From Caballeronia novacaledonica (GTDB taxonomy: Bacteria; Pseudomonadota; Gammaproteobacteria; Burkholderiales; Burkholderiaceae): a DNA stretch of 64,000 nucleotides. The notes under the pieces are model-generated. The model saw only the letters and a program-made list of their open reading frames with translations, was not told where the DNA came from and ran no database searches. The stretch lies in assembly GCF_900258035.1 (NCBI RefSeq), contig NZ_OGTP01000009.1, positions 1 through 64,000 of the forward strand. The letters run 5' to 3'. Positions 26,192 to 37,997 of the stretch are shown one piece after another. How positions within the stretch are numbered: position 1 is the stretch's first letter; each line of letters begins with the position of its first letter. The position numbers and the translations under genes are program-made.

Positions 26192-27208
26192 ATGTCGCTC
26201 CAGCTTCTCTCCGATTTCTCTCTGCTCGCCCACAACACGTTCGGCTTCGATGTCCGCGCGCGGCGCGCCATGCGCATCGATTCCGTCGATGCGGCCGTCG
26301 CGCTCGCCACCGATGCGCGCATCGCGAATCTGCCGCAACTCGTGCTCGGCGGCGGCAGCAATATCGTGCTGACGCGCGATTTCGAAGGCGTCGCGCTGGT
26401 CGTCTGCATCGCCGGGAAACGCGTGATCGGCGAAGACGACGATGCCTGGCTCGTCGAAGCCGGCGCGGGCGAAAACTGGCACGAATTCGTCGCCTGGACG
26501 CTCGCGGAAGGCATGCCGGGCCTCGAAAACCTCGCGTTGATTCCGGGCACGGTCGGCGCGGCGCCGATTCAGAACATCGGCGCATACGGGCTCGAAATGG
26601 GCGAGCGCTTCGAGCGCTTGAGCGCGGTCGAACTCGCGACCGGCGAGCGCGTGGACTTCGATCGCGACGCGTGCGCCTTCGGTTATCGCGACAGTTTTTT
26701 CAAGCGGGAAGGGCGCGGACGCTTCATGATCACGTCGGTGGTGTTCAGGTTGCCGAAGGCGTGGACGCCGCGCGCCGACTACGCGGACGTCGCGCGCGCG
26801 CTCGAAGGCGCCGCGAAACCGGATGCACAGGCCATTTTCGATGCGGTCGTCGCCGTGCGTCGCGCCAAACTGCCCGACTGGACCGTGCTCGGCAACGCGG
26901 GCAGCTTTTTCAAGAATCCGGTCGTGAGCGCGACGGCGTTCGAGACGCTGCAGCAGCGCGAACCGGGCGTCGTCTCATACCGCCAGGCGGACGGGCAAGT
27001 GAAGCTCGCGGCGGGCTGGCTGATCGACCAATGCGGCTGGAAAGGGCGCGGCATCGGCGGGGCGGCGGTCCACGACCGTCAGGCGCTCGTGCTCGTGAAT
27101 CGCGGCGGCGCGACGGGCGCGCAGGTGCTCGAACTGGCCGAAGCCATCAAGCGCGATGTGCTCGCGCGCTTCGACGTCGAACTGGAGATGGAGCCGGTCA
27201 CGCTCTGA
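26192..27208 (+). CDS. murB: UDP-N-acetylmuramate dehydrogenase MurB
   Basis: 338 aa, type I MurB length. It starts [17 protein letters not shown], with the FAD motif [62 protein letters not shown] and the C-terminal catalytic Glu in DVELEMEPV. It reduces UDP-GlcNAc-enolpyruvate to UDP-MurNAc in peptidoglycan precursor synthesis. Monocistronic: own -10 box upstream and a terminator directly downstream. Confidence 0.96.
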   Translation: MSLQLLSDFSLLAHNTFGFDVRARRAMRIDSVDAAVALATDARIANLPQLVLGGGSNIVLTRDFEGVALVVCIAGKRVIGEDDDAWLVEAGAGENWHEFVAWTLAEGMPGLENLALIPGTVGAAPIQNIGAYGLEMGERFERLSAVELATGERVDFDRDACAFGYRDSFFKREGRGRFMITSVVFRLPKAWTPRADYADVARALEGAAKPDAQAIFDAVVAVRRAKLPDWTVLGNAGSFFKNPVVSATAFETLQQREPGVVSYRQADGQVKLAAGWLIDQCGWKGRGIGGAAVHDRQALVLVNRGGATGAQVLELAEAIKRDVLARFDVELEMEPVTL

Positions 27209-27220
27209 AGCGGACAAACA

Positions 27221-27252
27221 AAAACCCGCCGAACGAAAGTCCGGCGGGTTTT
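27221..27252. terminator. Bidirectional terminator between murB and argG
   Basis: Stem AAAACCCGCCG (27221-27231) with 27242-27252, 10-nt loop, T-run to the right and A-run to the left; it serves both convergent genes. Confidence 0.85.
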
Positions 27253-27274
27253 TTTACGTCCAGAAACGCGGGAA

Positions 27275-28504
27275 TTACACGCCGCGCTGGCGGCGCGCGT
27301 TCTCGGCAATCCGCATGCGCAACGCGTTCAGCTTGATGAAGCCGCCGGCGTCGGCCTGGTTGTACGCGCCGCCGTCGTCGTCGAAGGTGGCGATGGCCTT
27401 GTCGAACAGCGTTTCTTTCGAATCGCGCGCGACGACCGACACGCCGCCCTTGTACAGCTTCACGCGCACCCAGCCGTTGACCTTGTCCTGCGTGTGGTCG
27501 ATCAGCACCTGCAGCGCGCGGCGCTCCGGGCTCCACCAGTAGCCGTTGTAGATCAGCGATGCGTAACGCGGCATCAGATCGTCTTTCAGGTGAGCCACTT
27601 CGCGGTCGAGCGTGATCGACTCGATGCCGCGATGCGCCTTCAGCATGATCGTGCCGCCCGGCGTTTCATAGCAGCCGCGCGACTTCATGCCGACGTAGCG
27701 GTTCTCGACCAGATCCAGACGGCCGATGCCGTGCTTGCCGCCCAGGCGGTTCAGCTCGGTCAGCATTTCGGCGGGCGACAGGCGCTTGCCGTTCAGCGCG
27801 ACCGGATCGCCCTTCTCGAATTCGATATCGATATATTCCGGCTGATCCGGCGCTTCTTCCGGCGACACGGTCCAGCGCCACATTTCGGCTTCGGCCTCGG
27901 CCTTCGGATCTTCCAGATGGCGGCCTTCGAACGAGATGTGCAGCAGGTTCGCGTCCATCGAGTAGGGCGCGCCGCCTTGCTTGTGCTTCATTTCGATCGG
28001 AATGCCGGCCTTTTCGGCGTACGCGAGCAGCTTTTCGCGCGAGAGCAGGTCCCATTCGCGCCACGGCGCGATCACCTTGATGCCCGGTTCGAGCGAGTAA
28101 TAGCCGAGCTCGAAGCGAACCTGATCGTTGCCCTTGCCGGTCGCGCCGTGCGAGACGGCCTGCGCGCCGGTCGCGCGCGCGATTTCGATCTGGCGCTTCG
28201 CGATCAGCGGACGCGCGATCGACGTGCCGAGCAGATACTCGCCTTCGTAGACGGTGTTCGCGCGGAACATCGGGAACACGAAATCGCGGACGAACTCTTC
28301 ACGCAGATCTTCGATGAAGATGTTTTCCTGCTTGATGCCGAGCTGGAGCGCCTTCTTGCGCGCGGGCTCCAGTTCCTCGCCCTGGCCGATGTCGGCCGTG
28401 AAGGTCACGACTTCGGCGTCGTAGTTGTCCTGCAACCATTTCAGGATGACGGAGGTGTCGAGACCGCCCGAATAGGCGAGCACGACTTTCTTGATATCGC
28501 TCAT
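27275..28504 (-). CDS. argG: Argininosuccinate synthase
   Basis: 409 aa from [20 protein letters not shown]. The PP-loop AYSGGLDTS is at residues 10-18. Also visible are [44 protein letters not shown] and [16 protein letters not shown]. It condenses citrulline and aspartate to argininosuccinate with ATP. argF lies upstream on the same strand, but 162 nt separate the genes, so argG may also have its own promoter. Confidence 0.97.
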   Translation of the reverse strand: MSDIKKVVLAYSGGLDTSVILKWLQDNYDAEVVTFTADIGQGEELEPARKKALQLGIKQENIFIEDLREEFVRDFVFPMFRANTVYEGEYLLGTSIARPLIAKRQIEIARATGAQAVSHGATGKGNDQVRFELGYYSLEPGIKVIAPWREWDLLSREKLLAYAEKAGIPIEMKHKQGGAPYSMDANLLHISFEGRHLEDPKAEAEAEMWRWTVSPEEAPDQPEYIDIEFEKGDPVALNGKRLSPAEMLTELNRLGGKHGIGRLDLVENRYVGMKSRGCYETPGGTIMLKAHRGIESITLDREVAHLKDDLMPRYASLIYNGYWWSPERRALQVLIDHTQDKVNGWVRVKLYKGGVSVVARDSKETLFDKAIATFDDDGGAYNQADAGGFIKLNALRMRIAENARRQRGV

Positions 28505-28666
28505 GGTGAACTCGTGTGCTGAAAAGCCAGGTGCGGCGGTTGTGCGCCGCTTCGCGTCCGCCGGGCACGCGACGGGCAATGAAGTGCGCGGAAAAAACGC
28601 TATTTTGACATCAAAAAGCCGCGCTTCCGTAAATTTGGGATGCGCGGGCTGGTCTCGTGCGCCGGC

Positions 28667-29596
28667 TCAGTGGTTAAGCTTGCCGAGCAGCAGGTATTCC
28701 ATCAGCGCCTTCTGGACGTGCAGACGGTTCTCCGCCTCGTCCCAGACCACGCTTTGCGGACCGTCGATGACTTCCGCGCTCACTTCCTCGCCGCGATGCG
28801 CGGGCAGGCAGTGCATGAAGAGCGCATCGGGACTGGCGCGCGCCATCATCTCGGCGTCGACGCAATAATCGGCGAACGCCTTCATGCGCGCCTCGTTCTC
28901 GGCCTCGAAGCCCATGCTGGTCCAGACGTCCGTCGTGACGAGATCGGCGCCGGCGCACGCTTCGTTCGGATCGTCGAATTCTTGGAAGAACGGCTTGCTT
29001 TCTTCGGCGACGAGCGCGGGATCGAGCTTGTAACCGAGCGGTGTGGCGAGGCGCAGCTTGAAGCCGAGGATGTGCGCCGCCTCGATCCACGTGTAGAGCA
29101 TGTTGTTCGCGTCGCCGACCCACGCGACGGTCTTCCCGTGAATCGGGCCGCGATGCTCGTAGAACGTGAAGATGTCCGCGAGCACCTGACACGGGTGATA
29201 TTCGTTGGTCAGCCCGTTGATGACCGGCACCCGCGAACTTTCCGCGAAGCGCTGGATGATGTCCTGGCCGAACGTGCGGATCATGATGATGTCGACCATG
29301 CGCGAGATGACCTGCGCCGAATCCTCGATCGGCTCGCCGCGGCCGAGCTGCGTGTCGCGCGTGTTCATGAACACCGCGTGGCCGCCGAGCTGGAAGATGC
29401 CCGCTTCGAAAGAGAGACGCGTGCGCGTCGAGTTCTTTTCGAAGATCATCGCGAGCGTGCGGTCGTGCAGCGGATGATAAGTCTCGTAGTTCTTGAACTT
29501 GCGCTTCAGGATGCGCGCGCGTTCGAGCACGTACTCATAGTCGTCGAGCGAAAAATCCTTGAACTGAAGATAGTGGCGAATTTTCTTGGCGGTCAT
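28667..29596 (-). CDS. argF: Ornithine carbamoyltransferase (anabolic)
   Basis: 309 aa from MTAKKIRHYLQFKDF. The carbamoyl-phosphate motif STRTR lies at 56-60; also present are LGGHAVFMNTRDTQLGRGEP, HPCQVLADIFT, WVGDANNMLYTWIEAA and the ornithine-loop MHCLPAHRGEE. It forms citrulline from ornithine and carbamoyl phosphate, the step before ArgG. An in-frame ATG at 29605 would add three residues. Confidence 0.97.
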   Translation of the reverse strand: MTAKKIRHYLQFKDFSLDDYEYVLERARILKRKFKNYETYHPLHDRTLAMIFEKNSTRTRLSFEAGIFQLGGHAVFMNTRDTQLGRGEPIEDSAQVISRMVDIIMIRTFGQDIIQRFAESSRVPVINGLTNEYHPCQVLADIFTFYEHRGPIHGKTVAWVGDANNMLYTWIEAAHILGFKLRLATPLGYKLDPALVAEESKPFFQEFDDPNEACAGADLVTTDVWTSMGFEAENEARMKAFADYCVDAEMMARASPDALFMHCLPAHRGEEVSAEVIDGPQSVVWDEAENRLHVQKALMEYLLLGKLNH

Positions 29597-30116
29597 GAAA
29601 CGCAAGCGGCGGCTTCGAACCGGCCGCTCCGCGATGAGGCGTCAGGACCGGACGGCGCCGCCGTCGTGAGTGGTATCGCATTTGAGCATAAAGGATTTTG
29701 CGATGTTTGACGAGGCTGGCCAAAAGGACGATGGCCGGCGCGCAAGCCCGGCGCACGACTCCGTAGTGCCCCTGATGGACGCGACCGATGTCTATGTGCG
29801 CTGCGGAAAAGCGGTCGCTGCGGTATAATTCCGCTCGCTCGTTTTCAACAGTTCTGCAACACTCAGCACCGTTTCACGCGCATCTGCGGCGAAGGGGTTC
29901 GTAAGAATCCGGTCGGCGCGACTTTGCGCGTTTCGATTTCGCGGTGGATTGCCCAGTGCTGTCGAGTCCGCCATTCCTGCCGCGGGCGCGGACGGTTCCG
30001 ACAGAATCGACCCGCGCGAAACCGCCCGGCGCGCTTCCTGCGCCTGCCATTGCGGTGCCCTGCGTCAGGCATGTGCGTCCCGGTGCGCGTCACCGGCCGT
30101 CAAAAGGTATTTCTAC
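29597..30116. other. 520-nt gap upstream of DUF3579 and argF
   Basis: No credible gene. TATAAT at 29824-29829 (with no good -35) is a candidate -10 for the forward gene and would give a leader of about 280 nt. The rest should hold the argF promoter. No ARG-box-like palindrome stood out. Confidence 0.45.
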
Positions 30117-30455
30117 ATGGCTGAAACATCTCCGACCGAATACTTCATACAAGGCATCACCAAAAACGGGAGGAAGTTTCGGCCGAGCGACTGGTCCGAG
30201 CGCCTGTGCGGTGTCATGTCGGGCTTCGGTCCCAAGGCGAAAGGGCCCAATGCCCGCCTGCAATACTCCATCTACGTCCGTCCGACGATGATCGACGACA
30301 TCAAGGTCGTGATCGTCGATTCGCGCCTGCGCGACATCGAGCCGATGGCCTTCGACTTCGTGCTGAACTTTGCAAAGGACAACGATCTGCTCGTGACCGA
30401 GGCGTGCGAACTGCCGCCGCACCATGGCACGCAGACGCAGCATCACCAGCCCTGA
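30117..30455 (+). CDS. DUF3579 family protein
   Basis: 112 aa. It matches DUF3579, a small cytosolic family of beta-proteobacteria with no known function: YFIQGITKNGRKFRPSDWSERL, MSGFGPKAKGPNARLQYSIYVRPT, KVVIVDSRLRDIEPMAFDFVLNF and a His-rich C-terminus (HHGTQTQHHQP). The start is the ATG before AETSPTEYF. It stands alone and converges on rpsT across a terminator. Confidence 0.85.
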   Translation: MAETSPTEYFIQGITKNGRKFRPSDWSERLCGVMSGFGPKAKGPNARLQYSIYVRPTMIDDIKVVIVDSRLRDIEPMAFDFVLNFAKDNDLLVTEACELPPHHGTQTQHHQP

Positions 30456-30482
30456 GACATCGGCAAAATTCGCAGACGCAAA

Positions 30483-30504
30483 AAAGCCCGCCGAAGCGGG
30501 CTTT
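30483..30504. terminator. Bidirectional terminator between DUF3579 gene and rpsT
   Basis: 9-bp stem AAAGCCCGC (30483-30491) with 30496-30504 and a CGAA tetraloop; preceded by As, followed by TTT. Confidence 0.85.
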
Positions 30505-30602
30505 CTCGTTACTGCGCAGCGGAAACAGGAAGCTGCTCCGGCGAACGCCCGGCCCGCGAAACTCGCGATGACCGGAAAACGCCCGCCAGAAGCGAGCCGG
30601 AA

Positions 30603-30881
30603 TTACTGGGCAGCGGGGGCCTGCAGGCCCTTGATGGCTGCAGCCAGGCGGCTCTTGTGACGAGCGGCCTTGTTCTTGTGGACGATCTTCTTGTCCGCGA
30701 TGATGTCCATCGTCTTGACCGACGACTTGAACACTTCGGCGGCCTTGGCCTGATCGCCGGCGTCGATAGCCTTGCGAACTGCCTTGATGGCCGTGCGGAA
30801 CTTCGAGCGCAGCGCCGAGTTGTGCGAGTTTGCTTTGGCGGCCTGACGGGCGCGCTTGCGAGCTTGAGCGGAATTTGCCAT
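30603..30881 (-). CDS. rpsT: 30S ribosomal protein S20
   Basis: 92 aa, highly basic and helical: [63 protein letters not shown]. Length and sequence match S20, which binds the 5' domain of 16S rRNA early in 30S assembly. It has its own predicted strong promoter about 215 nt upstream and a terminator downstream. In E. coli S20 limits its own translation; the long leader here would allow something similar, but no binding structure was established. Confidence 0.98.
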   Translation of the reverse strand: MANSAQARKRARQAAKANSHNSALRSKFRTAIKAVRKAIDAGDQAKAAEVFKSSVKTMDIIADKKIVHKNKAARHKSRLAAAIKGLQAPAAQ

Positions 30882-31095
30882 GGCGGTTTCCTTGTCCTGT
30901 TTCTGCTGTTACTTGTCCGGAGCGCGCGGCCGGCGGAGGCCTTGAAAAGCCCTGACGCGGGCACTCGAGCGCGCTGCCTTTTGATCTGAAATCCCGGGAA
31001 CGATTGCCCGAGAACCTCTAAAACATCGCCGGCCAGAGCCGGAAAAGACGCAAAGCTACCTGATCCAATAGAATTTTGGAGCTTCGAAACCGAAA

Positions 31096-31125
31096 ATTAT
31101 AGCAAGGGAATATGAGACGTGACAA
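31096..31125 (-). promoter_or_regulatory. Predicted rpsT promoter
   Basis: On the reverse strand TTGTCA (31125-31120), an 18-nt spacer and a perfect TATAAT (31101-31096). The start of transcription would fall near 31089, giving a leader of about 207 nt before rpsT. Confidence 0.6.
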
Positions 31126-31214
31126 GCGCCACGTGGATTCACGCCGCCACAGGGTGATTTGGCGCATTTGGTCGGCGGCACGCGGAGTCTCATGGGCGCG
31201 CCGCACGCGGCCCG

Positions 31215-31220
31215 TATAAT
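31215..31220 (+). promoter_or_regulatory. -10 box of murJ
   Basis: A perfect TATAAT whose last base is only 9 nt before the murJ ATG. If used, the transcript would begin at or within a few bases of the start codon. No good -35 is seen. Confidence 0.45.
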
Positions 31221-31229
31221 AAGCGCCCC

Positions 31230-32780
31230 ATGAATCTATTCCGAGCCCTCCTGACGGTCAGCGGCTTCACGCTGCTGTCGCGCGTGACCGGCCTGATCCG
31301 CGAAACGCTGATCGCCCGAGCTTTCGGCGCCAGTCTCTACACCGACGCGTTCTACGTCGCGTTCCGCATTCCCAACCTGCTGCGGCGTCTCTCCGCGGAA
31401 GGCGCGTTCGCGCAGGCGTTCGTGCCGATCCTCGCCGAGTTCAAGAACAGCAAGGGCCACGACCCGACCAAGGCGCTCGTCGACGCCATGTCGACCGTGC
31501 TCACGTGGTTCCTCGTCGTGCTGTCGCTTGCCGGCATGGCGGGCGCGAGCTGGGTCGTCTATGCGGTGGCGTCGGGGCTTCGGCACGAAGGCATCGGATA
31601 CACGCTCGCGGTCGACATGACGCGCATCATGTTTCCGTACATCGTGCTCATTTCGATGACGACGCTCGCCTCCGGCGTGCTCAACACGTACAAGCAGTTT
31701 TCGCTGCCCGCGTTCGCGCCCGTGCTGCTGAACGTGGCGTTCATCTTCGCGGCCGTGTTCGTGGCGCCGCATCTGAAGGTGCCGGTCTACGCGCTCGCGT
31801 ACGCAGTGATCGTCGGCGGTTTTCTGCAATTGCTCGTGCAACTGCCCGGCCTGAAGAAGATCGACATGACGCCGCGCGTCGGGCTGAACTTCCGCCGCGC
31901 GCTCGCGCATCCGGGCGTGAAGCGCGTGCTGCTGAAGATGGTCCCGGCCATGTTCGCGGTGTCGGTCGGGCAACTGAGCCTCATCATCAACACGAATATC
32001 GCCTCGAATATCGGGGCGGGCGCGGTGTCGTGGATCAACTACGCCGACCGTTTGATGGAATTCCCGACCGCGCTCCTCGGCGCGGCGCTGGGCACGATCC
32101 TGTTGCCGAGCCTCTCGAAAGCGCACGTCGATGCCAACAACGTCGAATATTCCGCGCTGCTCGACTGGGGCCTGCGCATCACGTTCCTGCTGGCCGCGCC
32201 CAGCGCGATCGCGCTCTTCTTCTTCGCCGAGCCGCTCACCGCGACGCTCTTCCATTACGGCAAGTTCGACAGCCATTCCGTCGTGATGGTCGGCCGCGCG
32301 CTGGCGGCGTACGGCATCGGGCTGGTCGGGCTCATCCTCATCAAGATTCTCGCGCCGGGTTTCTACGCGAAGCAGGACATCAAGACGCCGGTGAAGATCG
32401 CGGTCTTCGTGCTGATCATGACGCAGGTGAGCAATTACATCTTCGTGCCGATCTTTTCTCACGCGGGTCTGACGCTCTCGATCGGCCTCGGCGCGCTCGC
32501 CAACGCGCTGCTCCTGTTCGCGGGCCTGCGCCGCCGCAAGATTTACCAGCCGTCGCCGGGCTGGCTGCGCTTTTTCGTGCAACTCGTCGGCGCGTGCCTG
32601 ATTCTTGCGGGCACGATGCATTGGGTGGCGGTCAATTTCGACTGGATCGGCATGCGCGCGACGCCGTTCCTGCGCATCGCGCTGCTCGGCGCGAGTCTCG
32701 TCGTGTTCGCCGCGCTATATTTCGGTATTCTGTCCGCAATGGGCTTCAAGTACGCCTATTTCAAGAGACGCACGCTTTGA
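31230..32780 (+). CDS. murJ: Lipid II flippase MurJ
   Basis: 516 aa with about 14 transmembrane helices. Diagnostic MurJ segments are LLSRVTGLIRETLIARAFGAS, RIPNLLRRLSAEGAFAQAFVP, TLLPSLSKAH, APGFYAKQDIKTPVKIA and MQ-rich late helices. It moves lipid II across the inner membrane for peptidoglycan synthesis. Its stop overlaps the next start (TGATG), so sirB1 is translationally coupled. It is divergent from rpsT. Confidence 0.96.
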   Translation: MNLFRALLTVSGFTLLSRVTGLIRETLIARAFGASLYTDAFYVAFRIPNLLRRLSAEGAFAQAFVPILAEFKNSKGHDPTKALVDAMSTVLTWFLVVLSLAGMAGASWVVYAVASGLRHEGIGYTLAVDMTRIMFPYIVLISMTTLASGVLNTYKQFSLPAFAPVLLNVAFIFAAVFVAPHLKVPVYALAYAVIVGGFLQLLVQLPGLKKIDMTPRVGLNFRRALAHPGVKRVLLKMVPAMFAVSVGQLSLIINTNIASNIGAGAVSWINYADRLMEFPTALLGAALGTILLPSLSKAHVDANNVEYSALLDWGLRITFLLAAPSAIALFFFAEPLTATLFHYGKFDSHSVVMVGRALAAYGIGLVGLILIKILAPGFYAKQDIKTPVKIAVFVLIMTQVSNYIFVPIFSHAGLTLSIGLGALANALLLFAGLRRRKIYQPSPGWLRFFVQLVGACLILAGTMHWVAVNFDWIGMRATPFLRIALLGASLVVFAALYFGILSAMGFKYAYFKRRTL

Positions 32781-33625
32781 TGACGACAACGCGTATCCTC
32801 GACTACTTCTCTTCGCTGATGGCGGACGACGAGACCCTTCCGCTCACGGAAGCGGCTTTGTCGCTCGCGCAGGATGCGTATCCCGATCTCGACATGCAGG
32901 CCGCGCTCGCGGAGATCGACGAACTCGTCGTGCGCGCCCGCCGCCGCATGCCCGACGACGCGAACATGAAGCAGAAAGTCGATGCGCTCAATCGTTACTT
33001 CTTCCGCGAACTGGGCTTTTCCAGCAACCTCAACGACTACTACGATCCCGACAACAGCCATCTGAACGTGGTGCTGCGCCGGCGTCGCGGCATTCCGATT
33101 TCGCTCGCGGTGATCTATCTGGAAATGGCCGAGCAACTCGGCTTGCCGGTGCGCGGCGTGTCGTTTCCGGGGCATTTCCTGCTGCGCGTCGCGACGCCCG
33201 GCCAGGATCTGATGCTCGATCCGACGACCGGTCAGACGCTTTCCGAAGCGCAGATGGTCGAGATGCTGGAGCCGTATGTGCAGCGCGTGGGCGAATCGAT
33301 CGGCAGCGCGCTGCGCGTGCTCTTGCAGCCCGCGACGCGGCGGGAGATCGTCGCGCGCATGTTGCGCAATCTGAAGGGCATCTACTTGCAGACGGAGCGC
33401 TGGCAGCGTCTGCTCGCGGTTCAGCAGCGGCTCGTGATCGCGCTGCCGAACAGCATCGAGGAAGTGCGCGACCGCGGTTTTGCCTACGCGCGCCTGGATT
33501 ATCTGCGTCCGGCGCTCGAAGATTTGCAGCGTTACATCGAGATGCGCCCGGATGCCGAGGACGCGACGGTCGTCGAAAGCGAACTGCACGAGTTGCGGCA
33601 GCGCACGCAGCACAACGGCGACTGA
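32780..33625 (+). CDS. SirB1 family protein (transglutaminase-like with TPR tail)
   Basis: 281 aa. An N-terminal acidic helix region is followed by a transglutaminase-core-2 domain at about 30-190 (RYFFRELGFSSNLNDYYDPDN, VLRRRRGIPISLAVIYLEMA, LPVRGVSFPGHFLLRV with His, LDPTTG). A TPR-like tail ends it (LIALPNSIEEVRDRGFAYARL). The usual catalytic Cys of transglutaminases is replaced by Ser in PISLAVIY, as in other SirB1 proteins, so it may not be a protease. Function unknown; coupled to murJ by TGATG. Confidence 0.86.
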   Translation: MTTTRILDYFSSLMADDETLPLTEAALSLAQDAYPDLDMQAALAEIDELVVRARRRMPDDANMKQKVDALNRYFFRELGFSSNLNDYYDPDNSHLNVVLRRRRGIPISLAVIYLEMAEQLGLPVRGVSFPGHFLLRVATPGQDLMLDPTTGQTLSEAQMVEMLEPYVQRVGESIGSALRVLLQPATRREIVARMLRNLKGIYLQTERWQRLLAVQQRLVIALPNSIEEVRDRGFAYARLDYLRPALEDLQRYIEMRPDAEDATVVESELHELRQRTQHNGD

Positions 33626-33643
33626 GCGTCGCCGCGTGTGCGG

Positions 33644-34402
33644 TTACTTCGGCTGCATGCGGATCGCGCCGTCGAGGCGGATCACTTCGCCGTTGAGCAT
33701 CGGGTTATCGAAAATCGACTTGACGAGCAGGGCGTATTCGTCCGGCTTGCCGAGGCGCGGCGGGAACGGCACCATCGCGCCGAGCGCGTCCTGCACTTCC
33801 TTCGGCATGCCGAGCAGCATCGGCGTTTCGAACAGGCCCGGTGCGATCGTCATCACGCGAATGCCGCTCTTGCTCAGATCGCGCGCGACCGGCAGCGTCA
33901 TGCCCACCACGCCGCTCTTCGACGCCGCATAGGCCGCCTGGCCGATCTGCCCGTCATAGGCCGCGACCGATGCCGTGTTCACGATCACGCCGCGCTCGCC
34001 CGCGTCGTTGGCCTCGTTCTTCGACATCGCGCCGGCCGCGAGCCGGATCATGTTGAAGGTGCCGACGAGGTTCACCGAAACCACTTTCGAGAACAGATCG
34101 AGCGCGTGCGGACCGTCGCGGCCGACCGTCTTCGCCGCCGGCGCGATGCCCGCGCAATTCACGAGGCCGCGCAACGTGCCGAGACTCGTTGCGGTATCGA
34201 CGGCGCGCTGGCCATCGCTTTCCTGGCTCACGTCGCATTTGACGAACGCGCCGGACAGTTCTTTCGCGAGCGCTTCACCCGCCGCTTCGTTCATGTCGGC
34301 GAGCACGACCTTGCCGCCGTGCGCCGCGATGAGCCGCGCCGTCGCCGCGCCGAGACCGGATGCGCCGCCGGTGATCAGAAAGACATTGCCTTGCATCTCC
34401 AT
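33644..34402 (-). CDS. 3-hydroxyacyl-CoA dehydrogenase-type SDR oxidoreductase
   Basis: 252 aa short-chain dehydrogenase. NAD site [16 protein letters not shown], Asp in VVLADMN (NAD preference), NCAGIAP, catalytic Ser in [10 protein letters not shown], and Tyr-Lys in [12 protein letters not shown]. Closest by eye to the 17beta-HSD10 / 3-hydroxy-2-methylbutyryl-CoA dehydrogenase branch ([40 protein letters not shown]). AAGGAGAAGAAGC precedes the ATG. The substrate is inferred as a short or branched 3-hydroxyacyl-CoA. It converges on sirB1. Confidence 0.88.
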   Translation of the reverse strand: MEMQGNVFLITGGASGLGAATARLIAAHGGKVVLADMNEAAGEALAKELSGAFVKCDVSQESDGQRAVDTATSLGTLRGLVNCAGIAPAAKTVGRDGPHALDLFSKVVSVNLVGTFNMIRLAAGAMSKNEANDAGERGVIVNTASVAAYDGQIGQAAYAASKSGVVGMTLPVARDLSKSGIRVMTIAPGLFETPMLLGMPKEVQDALGAMVPFPPRLGKPDEYALLVKSIFDNPMLNGEVIRLDGAIRMQPK

Positions 34403-34550
34403 GCTTCTTCTCCTTTTATGTGAATCGTGCGCGCGAGGGCCGCGTGCCGGCCGCTCGCGCCGATGTAGTCCTTTTGGGAACGCGTCGATTGTAGCGAAGC
34501 CGCATGCTGCAAATTCGCACGACGGTCATGCGAAATCGCGGGCGCAAAAA

Positions 34551-34573
34551 AACCCGCTCGTCGAGAGCGGGTT
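34551..34573 (-). terminator. Terminator of adk
   Basis: Stem AACCCGCTC (34551-34559) with 34565-34573, loop GTCGA, running into seven Ts on the reverse strand; 28 nt past the adk stop. Confidence 0.85.
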
Positions 34574-34600
34574 TTCTTCGAGCGCGATGCGCGGCGCGCT

Positions 34601-36347
<1,747 letters not shown>

Positions 36348-36355
36348 GTCGGCGC

Positions 36356-36562
36356 TCAGGCGTCGCCGGCCGGCTTGATCGGCTCGACGGGCGTGCCTTC
36401 GACCGTCTGGCGCGCTTCGTCGACGAGCATCACGGGAATGCCGTCGCGGATCGGATAGGCGAGCTTGTCGGCGCTGCAGACGAGTTCCTGCGCCGCGCGA
36501 TCGTAACTGAGCGGGCCTTTGCAGATCGGGCAAACGAGGATTTCAAGCAGACGTGCGTCCAC
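36356..36562 (-). CDS. Trm112-like small zinc-ribbon protein (YcaR family)
   Basis: 68 aa from a GTG preceded by GGAG. The sequence [38 protein letters not shown] is the YcaR/Trm112 family; three Cys (11, 14 and one in LVCSA) remain of a zinc-ribbon-like site. It sits between lpxK (overlapping its end by 20 nt) and kdsB, the conserved place of ycaR in proteobacteria. Bacterial function is unknown; eukaryotic Trm112 activates methyltransferases. An upstream ATG at 36580 is possible but overlaps lpxK further. Confidence 0.88.
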   Translation of the reverse strand: MDARLLEILVCPICKGPLSYDRAAQELVCSADKLAYPIRDGIPVMLVDEARQTVEGTPVEPIKPAGDA

Positions 36563-37559
36563 GGAGTTTCTCCACAACAAGAGCGATGAGGCGCGGTCTC
36601 AGCACGGCTTGCACCGGAACGACCCAGATGCGTGCGTCGCGCCAGGCCCCAAATTTTACTGCATCCTTTTCGGTGATCAGGATCGCGTCAGCTTCGACGC
36701 CGGCGAACGGATTCTCGCGATACGAATAGTGATCGGGGAACGCGCGCGTCGCCGGCGCGATGCCCGCCGCGCGCAGCGTCGCGAAGAAGCGCTCGGGCGA
36801 ACCGATCCCCGCCGCCGCGACCACTTTCTCGCCCGCGAACTGATCGAGCGGACGGCGCTGGTGCGGATCGTCGAGCAGCCATGCGTCGCCGGACTCGAGT
36901 TCGAGCGCGAACGTGTCCGGCCAAGGCGGCAGCGTGCGCTCGTACGGACTGTTGATGAGCGTCGCGTCGCGGCGGCGCGACATCGGCTCGCGCAGCGGAC
37001 CGGCGGGCAGCAGAAAACCGTTGCCGCCGAGGCGCGCATCGAACACGACGAGCTCGAACGCGCGCGCGAGGCGATAGTGCTGCAGGCCGTCGTCGGAGAC
37101 GAGGACATCGACGTTCGGGTGCGCTTCGATCAGCGCTTGCGCCGCGGCCACGCGGTCCGGACAGACGAACACCGGCGCGTGCGTGCGCCGCGCGATCAGC
37201 AGCGGCTCGTCGCCGACCTGCGCGGCGGCGGAGGTCGGCGCGACGCTCGTGGGCTTCGCGACCTTCGCGCCGTAGCCGCGCGAGACCACGCCCGGCTGAA
37301 ACCCGGCGGCGCGCAACGCCTCGACGAGCGCGATGACGGTCGGCGTCTTGCCCGTTCCGCCGACGGTCACGTTGCCCACGACGATCACCGGCACGCCGAC
37401 ATCGACGCGCTTGAACCAGCCGAGCTCGTAGCAGGCGCGCCGCGCGGCGGCGATCGCGCCGAAGATGCACGCGAAGGGCGTCAGCGCCCACGCGACCGGA
37501 CCGCGGCGGCGCCATTCGCGGGCGAGGAAATTCTCGATCGGCGGCTTGAAATCAGACAT
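36543..37559 (-). CDS. lpxK: Tetraacyldisaccharide 4'-kinase
   Basis: 338 aa from [12 protein letters not shown]-terminal membrane-associated helix ([21 protein letters not shown]), then the P-loop [12 protein letters not shown] at 62-73, [43 protein letters not shown] and [11 protein letters not shown]. It phosphorylates the lipid A disaccharide at the inner membrane. First gene of the lpxK-Trm112-kdsB LPS operon. A longer reading to 37700 has only Arg-rich, unconserved sequence. Confidence 0.95.
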   Translation of the reverse strand: MSDFKPPIENFLAREWRRRGPVAWALTPFACIFGAIAAARRACYELGWFKRVDVGVPVIVVGNVTVGGTGKTPTVIALVEALRAAGFQPGVVSRGYGAKVAKPTSVAPTSAAAQVGDEPLLIARRTHAPVFVCPDRVAAAQALIEAHPNVDVLVSDDGLQHYRLARAFELVVFDARLGGNGFLLPAGPLREPMSRRRDATLINSPYERTLPPWPDTFALELESGDAWLLDDPHQRRPLDQFAGEKVVAAAGIGSPERFFATLRAAGIAPATRAFPDHYSYRENPFAGVEADAILITEKDAVKFGAWRDARIWVVPVQAVLRPRLIALVVEKLRGRTSA

Positions 37560-37997
37560 GGACCGCCTTCGCGCTGAACGCTGGCGGGCGGCGAGTCGGG
37601 TACGGCGTGGCGTGCAACGGCAGCTCCTCGGATGACGGTTGGCGGGTGCTGGAACCCGGCACTCTAGCGCGCGTGAGCCGCGGGCGCCAGTCGCGAGCAT
37701 GGGCCAGGATTCGGACGCGGCGCAATTCTTTCGCCTGTGGATAACTCTGTGAAGAACTTGCGGCGCGAAAAGCGCGAAACCGCGTCAGGAAAGAGTTGCT
37801 CCGGGGATTACGGTGTTCAGGAAAATAAACTGCTTGAAAATCAGCGGCTTGGGACGAAGTCACGGGCTTCCGGCGACGCTGCGGCACGCGCGGCGGTAAG
37901 TCTTTCTGTGTGGACACTTGCTACACTTGCGTACCTCGTTCAGCGGCGTTTGTCTATCGGACACGGCGGCGCAGCCAAAATATTTTCCCATCAAGAC
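37560..37997. other. 438-nt gap upstream of lpxK and xseA
   Basis: No credible gene; the xseA frame stays open upstream but is not conserved there. It holds the divergent promoters and one perfect DnaA-box sequence at 37736-37744. Confidence 0.5.
37736..37744 (-). promoter_or_regulatory. Consensus DnaA box
   Basis: TGTGGATAA, the reverse complement of TTATCCACA. It is a single site; no cluster, AT-rich unwinding element or dnaA/dnaN gene is near, so this is not an origin. It may be a titration or regulatory site, or chance. Confidence 0.35.

Noticed and set aside
37736..37744. Replication origin
   Set aside because: Only one DnaA box, no AT-rich unwinding region, and no dnaA, dnaN or gidA genes nearby.
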